NCBI GenBank assembly: GCA_026874595.1
Contig: CM049322.1
Location: 5,255,900 to 5,319,899 of the forward strand
Direction of reading: 5' to 3'
Length of the DNA: 64,000 bases
From: Sipunculus nudus
Lineage: Eukaryota; Annelida; Sipuncula; Golfingiida; Sipunculidae
Positions 63,001-64,000 of this stretch are shown in pieces (position 1 is the first letter of the stretch; each line of letters begins with the position of its first letter). The notes under the pieces were generated by a model. The model was not told the origin of the DNA and searched no databases. It saw nothing but the letters and a program-made list of their open reading frames with translations. Both the position numbers and the translations under genes were made by a program.

Positions 63001-63975
63001 GTGTCCGGGTTGTCCTCCTGGTGGTCAAGCGGGTTTTCCTGGTGGTGTGGTGAGGTGGGGTCCATCAGATCCTATAAAAAAGAAGAATTTCAGAATTTGT
63101 GTTTTGAACTAGGTTTGTGTTAATGACAGAATGATTAGTGGTGACCCTCTCAAAATGCATAACAAGCAAAATCTTGATATAGGAATAGGAGAAAACTTAC
63201 GGTGTCCAGGTTGTCCTCCTGGTGGTCAAGCGGGTTTTCCTGGTGACGTGGTGAGGTGGGGTCCATCAGATCCTATAAAAAGAAGAATTTCAGAATTTGT
63301 GTTTTGAACTAGGTTTGTGTTAATGACAGAATGATTAGTGGTGACCCTCTCAAAATGCATAACAAGTAAAGTCTTGATATAGGAATAGGAGAAAACTTAC
63401 GGTGTCTGGGTTGTCCTCCAGGTGGTCAAGCGGGTTTTCCTTGTGGCGTGGTGAGGTGGGGTCCATCAGATCCTATAACAAGATGAAACTCAGAATATAT
63501 GTTTTGGATTAGGATTGTGTTAATGACAGAATGATTAGTGGTGACCCTCCCAAAGTCTTGATATATGAATTAAAGAAAACTTACGGTGCATGGGATGTCC
63601 TTCTTGGGGTCAACCAGGTTTTCAGGGTGGCGTGGTGAGGTGGGGTCTTGCAGGTCCTGAATGAATAGGTAGAAGGTTAATATGTTTCAACAATATTTTT
63701 TTTTTTAGATGTGGCCATGTCAGAATGTATTACTAGTTGCAGAGTCCTATTTAAATGATAAAGGAACTTACTTTGTTTGGGGTATCCTTGCTGTGTTCAA
63801 GTAACAAATCCTGTGAAAATAAAAAGTCAGAATATATATCATTAGATGTGGTTTTCTCAGCAAACTAGTTAGGCGTGACCCCCTCGATATGCATAAGAAG
63901 TAGCTGTCAGACATTTGAATAATAAACCAAACTTACTGTGTGAGGGATGTTTTCCTGGTGATCAAACGACAGATC
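53533..63975 (-). CDS. Ulp1/SENP-like C48 cysteine protease with N-terminal exon-array repeats and C-terminal PHD finger (5' partial)
   Basis: I can join 24 exons with GT..AG introns and one continuous frame, giving about 795 visible residues; the 5' end lies beyond 64,000. Order: two 13-residue exons, fourteen 24-residue repeat exons (visible residues 27-362), a basic linker and the Ulp1 domain (about 409-621). In the Ulp1 domain, PGAWVADEVINAY matches the Ulp1 entry motif. His513 (GGHWELLCI), Asp530 (YIDPC), Gln576/577 and Cys582 (QQDYSSCGIYV) form the catalytic set. The His-Asp spacing of 17 equals that of human SENP1. A C4HC3 PHD finger (about 626-676) and a Cys-rich tail ending KWDL follow. 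By family, it should cleave SUMO- or ubiquitin-like conjugates; substrate and location are unknown. C48-plus-zinc-finger proteins of uncertain origin, some tied to transposons, occur in invertebrates, so a domesticated element is possible. The intron-rich structure favours a host gene. Confidence 0.9.
54210..54931 (-). repeat. TGACCT half-site family, reverse-oriented degenerate copies in a Ulp1-PHD gene intron
   Basis: GGGTCAAAGGTCAAGGTCAC, ATTTCAAACTTATGTATGACC and AGATTGTGGATGCATT are inverse counterparts of the 34.5-37.1 kb unit. Three decayed units are visible. It ends in a CAGCTGAAC..GACCCATGG element tail at 54,902. Confidence 0.75.
55027..55047. repeat. Poly-C tract
   Basis: A run of C interrupted by one T (10 C, T, 6 C) in the intron between the C48 and PHD parts. 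Confidence 0.9.
55142..55197 (-). CDS. Ulp1-PHD gene, first half of the PHD finger
   Basis: Fifty-six nt: two bases complete a Gly codon, then CVKNYCRECAAATGDTNW. Acceptor ATATTTGTAG, donor GTAAGT. The YCRECA segment gives the first CxxC zinc pair, and the Trp at the end is the conserved PHD residue preceding VQCDNC in the next exon. Confidence 0.87.
55654..56108. mobile_element. 455-bp TTAA-flanked MITE
   Basis: Begins TTAAAGGGACATAATCAG and ends TGATTGGGTCCCTTTAA. The inverted ends share TTAAAGGGAC and AATCA. TTAA at both edges suggests a piggyBac-like target. It lies in the intron between exons 56,426 and 55,142. Confidence 0.65.
56155..56215 (+). repeat. Solo head of the AGCTCAGC element
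   Basis: AGCTCAGCCGACTTTCAGTC followed by ATGCTGAGCCATAGCAATGG. GCTCAGC and GCTGAGC can pair as a 7-bp stem. Confidence 0.5.
56426..56525 (-). CDS. Ulp1-PHD gene, end of the C48 domain
   Basis: One hundred nt: 33 codons plus one base, beginning FAEQLLMSEDLICCPAN. It ends with NYRRQIAQTLLDSS, matching the terminal YR..I...LL helix of C48 proteases. Acceptor TATGTTTTCAG, donor GTAAGT. Confidence 0.88.
57003..57238 (+). mobile_element. tRNA-derived SINE with conserved central domain
   Basis: A box in ACAGCTGAGTGGTAAAATGC; perfect B box in CCTGGGTTCGAATCACGG. The central part has GGTTTTCTCTGGGTTCTCC and AGTTTCCTCCACCC, which I associate with the V/Meta-type core shared by SINEs across animals. 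It ends in an A/T-rich tail. It lies antisense in an intron of the Ulp1-PHD gene. Confidence 0.85.
57385..57663 (-). CDS. Ulp1-PHD gene, catalytic exon (His, Asp, Gln, Cys)
   Basis: Ninety-three codons from acceptor TTACATTAG to donor GTAGTA. The catalytic residues are His (codon 57612-57610, in GGHWELLCI), Asp (57561-57559, in VLYIDPCG), the oxyanion-hole Gln pair and Cys (57405-57403, in QQDYSSCGIYVLK). The His-Asp distance of 17 and Asp-Cys distance of 52 are typical of SENP/Ulp1 enzymes. Nothing essential is missing, so an active protease is expected. Confidence 0.93.
57911..58033 (-). CDS. Ulp1-PHD gene, C48 domain exon 2
   Basis: Forty-one codons beginning VINAYCQLKATRTQRMKVHV and ending NASLQCR. 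Acceptor TATTTTTCAG, donor GTAAGT, phase 0-0. This is the helix after the Ulp1 entry motif plus a serine-rich loop. A competing open frame across this region is longer but does not join in frame. Confidence 0.85.
58439..58576 (-). CDS. Ulp1-PHD gene, start of the C48 domain
   Basis: Forty-six codons. The acceptor is TATTCACAG; the donor is GTATAA. The end reads IHSNSIGSLAPGAWVADE and continues directly into VINAY of the next exon. This is the Ulp1 pattern of a hydrophobic strand, then L..G.W..DE.IN.Y, which shapes the substrate cleft. Confidence 0.88.
58810..58875 (-). CDS. Ulp1-PHD gene, linker exon
   Basis: Twenty-two codons: ELEHQDDVNMTCTSSEAGNR then TL. The acceptor is ATTTGACAG and the donor GTAACT, phase 0-0. 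ELEHQDDVN resembles the LDHQEDNP core of the array, so it may be a distant member. Confidence 0.72.
59191..59262 (-). CDS. Ulp1-PHD gene, basic linker exon
   Basis: Twenty-four codons: VLPDLHQPRPRGKKNSSQKN then RPCS, between acceptor TGTTATAG and donor GTAGGT, phase 0-0. It is the same length as the array exons but not obviously homologous. The PRPRGKK stretch could be a nuclear localisation signal. Confidence 0.75.
59290..59880 (-). repeat. TGACCT half-site family, reverse orientation, in the intron before the C48 exons
   Basis: GGTTTCAAACTTGTTTTATA, AAGATTTTGCATGCATTTAA, TGTCAAGGTCACAGG and AAGATTGTGGATGTATTTAA are inverse relatives of the 34.5-37.1 kb unit; about two decayed units. The 122-codon open frame is not a gene. 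Confidence 0.7.
59881..60560 (-). repeat. GGTGGCGCCACC family, locus D (reverse orientation)
   Basis: An inverse copy of locus B: GTGAACTGGTGC, TTGACCTCTGACCTTTCC, TTTGACCAATCAGGAAAAAA, ATGACAGGTGGCGCAACC, CAGACATCCATGCTAATATG. It directly adjoins the half-site family, the same neighbour arrangement as near 33-37 kb. Confidence 0.75.
60908..60979 (-). CDS. Ulp1-PHD gene, 72-bp repeat exon 14 (3' edge, weak donor)
   Basis: A repeat ending DHQEDNLYT. The donor is GTTAGC, weaker than the GTAAGT elsewhere in the array, so this exon may be skipped. Skipping would keep the frame because the exon is phase 0-0. Confidence 0.75.
61108..61179 (-). CDS. Ulp1-PHD gene, 72-bp repeat exon 13
   Basis: A repeat with SPRHQENPLDHLEYNPDT at its end; Tyr replaces Asp. 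Donor GTAAGT. Confidence 0.87.
61402..61473 (-). CDS. Ulp1-PHD gene, 72-bp repeat exon 12
   Basis: A repeat with SPHNQENLLDHQEDIPYT at its end. The donor is GTGAGT rather than GTAAGT. The following intron is a 222-bp chimera of array intron types A and B. Confidence 0.87.
61601..61672 (-). CDS. Ulp1-PHD gene, 72-bp repeat exon 11
   Basis: A repeat with SPHHQENLLDHQEDNPDT at its end. Splice sites are canonical. Confidence 0.88.
61801..61872 (-). CDS. Ulp1-PHD gene, 72-bp repeat exon 10
   Basis: A repeat with HHQGNLLDHLEDNPDT at its end; Glu to Gly is unique to this copy. Confidence 0.88.
62001..62072 (-). CDS. Ulp1-PHD gene, 72-bp repeat exon 9
   Basis: A repeat with SPHHQENLFDHLEDNPDT at its end; Phe in place of Leu is unique. 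Confidence 0.88.
62201..62272 (-). CDS. Ulp1-PHD gene, 72-bp repeat exon 8
   Basis: A consensus repeat except Leu2 to Met (DMMDPTSP). Confidence 0.88.
62400..62471 (-). CDS. Ulp1-PHD gene, 72-bp repeat exon 7
   Basis: The consensus repeat: starts DLMDPTSPRHQENP and ends LDHQEDNPDT. Confidence 0.88.
62600..62671 (-). CDS. Ulp1-PHD gene, 72-bp repeat exon 6
   Basis: A repeat with SPRHQ and the ending DHQEDNPDS. The last codon is AGC instead of ACC; the donor GTAAGT is intact. Confidence 0.88.
62800..62871 (-). CDS. Ulp1-PHD gene, 72-bp repeat exon 5
   Basis: A repeat with SPHHQ and the ending DHQEDNLDA. The final Ala is unique in the array. Confidence 0.88.
63000..63071 (-). CDS. Ulp1-PHD gene, 72-bp repeat exon 4
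   Basis: The canonical repeat with SPHHQ in place of SPRHQ and the ending DHQEDNPDT. Donor GTAAGT. Confidence 0.88.
63201..63272 (-). CDS. Ulp1-PHD gene, 72-bp repeat exon 3
   Basis: The canonical repeat: begins DLMDPTSPRHQ and ends DHQEDNLDT, with Pro to Leu in the last motif. Acceptor TTTTTATAG, donor GTAAGT. Confidence 0.88.
63401..63472 (-). CDS. Ulp1-PHD gene, 72-bp repeat exon 2
   Basis: The canonical repeat with His-Lys-Glu replacing His-Gln-Glu in the middle and DHLEDNPDT at the end. The intron upstream of it is the divergent type B (ATAACAAGATGAAACTCAG), also seen at the other edge of the array. Confidence 0.88.
63585..63656 (-). CDS. Ulp1-PHD gene, 72-bp repeat exon 1 (diverged edge copy)
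   Basis: Reads DLQDPTSPRHPENLVDP then KKDIPCT. It is the most diverged 72-bp member at the 5' edge of the array. The acceptor is TATTCATTCAG rather than the array's TTTTTATAG, and the donor is GTAAGT. Confidence 0.85.
63772..63810 (-). CDS. Ulp1-PHD gene, second 39-bp repeat-type exon
   Basis: Thirteen codons, DLLLEHSKDTPNK, lie between acceptor ATTTTCACAG and donor GTAAGT, phase 0 at both ends. It is a more diverged member of the DL..DHQEDNPDT family, preceding the 72-bp array. Confidence 0.78.
63937..63975 (-). CDS. Ulp1-PHD gene, 39-bp repeat-type exon (most 5' visible)
   Basis: Thirteen codons, DLSFDHQENIPHT, lie between acceptor TTTTCACAG and donor GTAAGT. The sequence is the 24-residue repeat with its middle eleven residues missing (DL...DHQENIP.T). 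The flanking intron is also related to the array introns. It is therefore a shorter, possibly ancestral, array member. Confidence 0.8.
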
Positions 63976-64000
63976 CTGTGAAAACAAAAAGTCAGAACAT

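Larger units (their letters stand above)
60908..63656 (-). repeat. Tandem array of fourteen 72-bp exons with about 128-bp introns (200-bp period)
   Basis: Exon starts on the + strand are 60908, 61108, 61402, 61601, 61801, 62001, 62201, 62400, 62600, 62800, 63000, 63201, 63401 and 63585. Spacing is 199-201 bp except 61108 to 61402 (294 bp) and the most 5' pair (184 bp). Each exon is exactly 72 bp and phase 0-0. It begins DLMDPTSP (variants DM, DLQ) and ends near LDHQEDNPDT. The other two frames hit stops in every copy (ATC TGA and GCT TGA), so one frame is selected. Nearly all donors are GTAAGT and acceptors TTTTTATAG. Introns are about as similar between units as exons, which indicates recent amplification or homogenisation. 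The peptide is acidic and rich in His, Pro and Asn, probably disordered. Confidence 0.92.

Noticed and set aside
60908-63656. Regularly spaced repeats as a CRISPR-like array
   Set aside because: Eukaryotic context; the repeats are spliced exons with GT..AG borders, and the introns between them are homologous, not unique spacers.

Overview
This is eukaryotic nuclear DNA from an animal. It is AT-rich, intron-rich and dense in microsatellites, small inverted-repeat elements and tandem-repeat-cored elements. It carries short coding exons with canonical GT..AG introns. The mix of tRNA-derived SINEs, pogo/mariner-like MITEs and repetitive elements with satellite-like cores suggests a marine invertebrate. 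I would guess a mollusc or another lophotrochozoan, but the species cannot be read from the window. No rRNA gene, functional tRNA gene, CRISPR array or bacterial feature is present.

Three real genes can be supported. (1) The 3' end of an LRRC58 orthologue on the + strand (two coding exons, 16,923-18,051); its first coding exon(s) are not in the window. (2) A complete-looking NKAPD1 (C11orf57) orthologue on the - strand, with four coding exons between 45,783 and 39,348. (3) The 3' part of a large - strand gene, 63,975 to 53,533. It encodes a Ulp1/SENP-type (peptidase C48) cysteine protease with an intact catalytic His-Asp-Gln-Cys set, then a PHD finger and a Cys-rich C-terminal module. Ahead of the protease lies an array of fourteen 72-bp phase-0 exons on a nearly exact 200-bp genomic period. 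The exons encode 24-residue repeats, and two related 39-bp exons precede them. A decayed tandem copy of this gene's terminal exon lies just downstream (52,757-53,262).

Layout. 1-16.9 kb: no genes. It holds a 16-bp G-rich minisatellite at three places (about 3.0, 7.0 and 8.8-10.7 kb). The last two lie in a 1.8-kb segmental tandem duplication whose second copy has swollen to 3.4 kb. 16.9-18.1 kb: LRRC58. 18.1-39.3 kb: intergenic, with foldback elements, MITEs and a compound element. The compound element includes a roughly 2.6-kb array of 284-288-bp units loaded with nuclear-receptor-type half-sites. 39.3-45.8 kb: NKAPD1, its introns filled with a MITE, a CT microsatellite, SINE fragments and a second tandem family carrying the palindrome GGTGGCGCCACC. 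45.8-52.7 kb: intergenic, with a 51-bp tandem repeat. 52.7-64 kb: the Ulp1-PHD gene, whose introns hold reverse-oriented copies of the two tandem families, a TTAA-flanked MITE and a SINE.

The three genes show no obvious functional partnership. The most unusual biology is the homogenised exon array of the Ulp1-like gene. The repeat families recur across the window in both orientations and explain nearly all the long open frames that are not genes.
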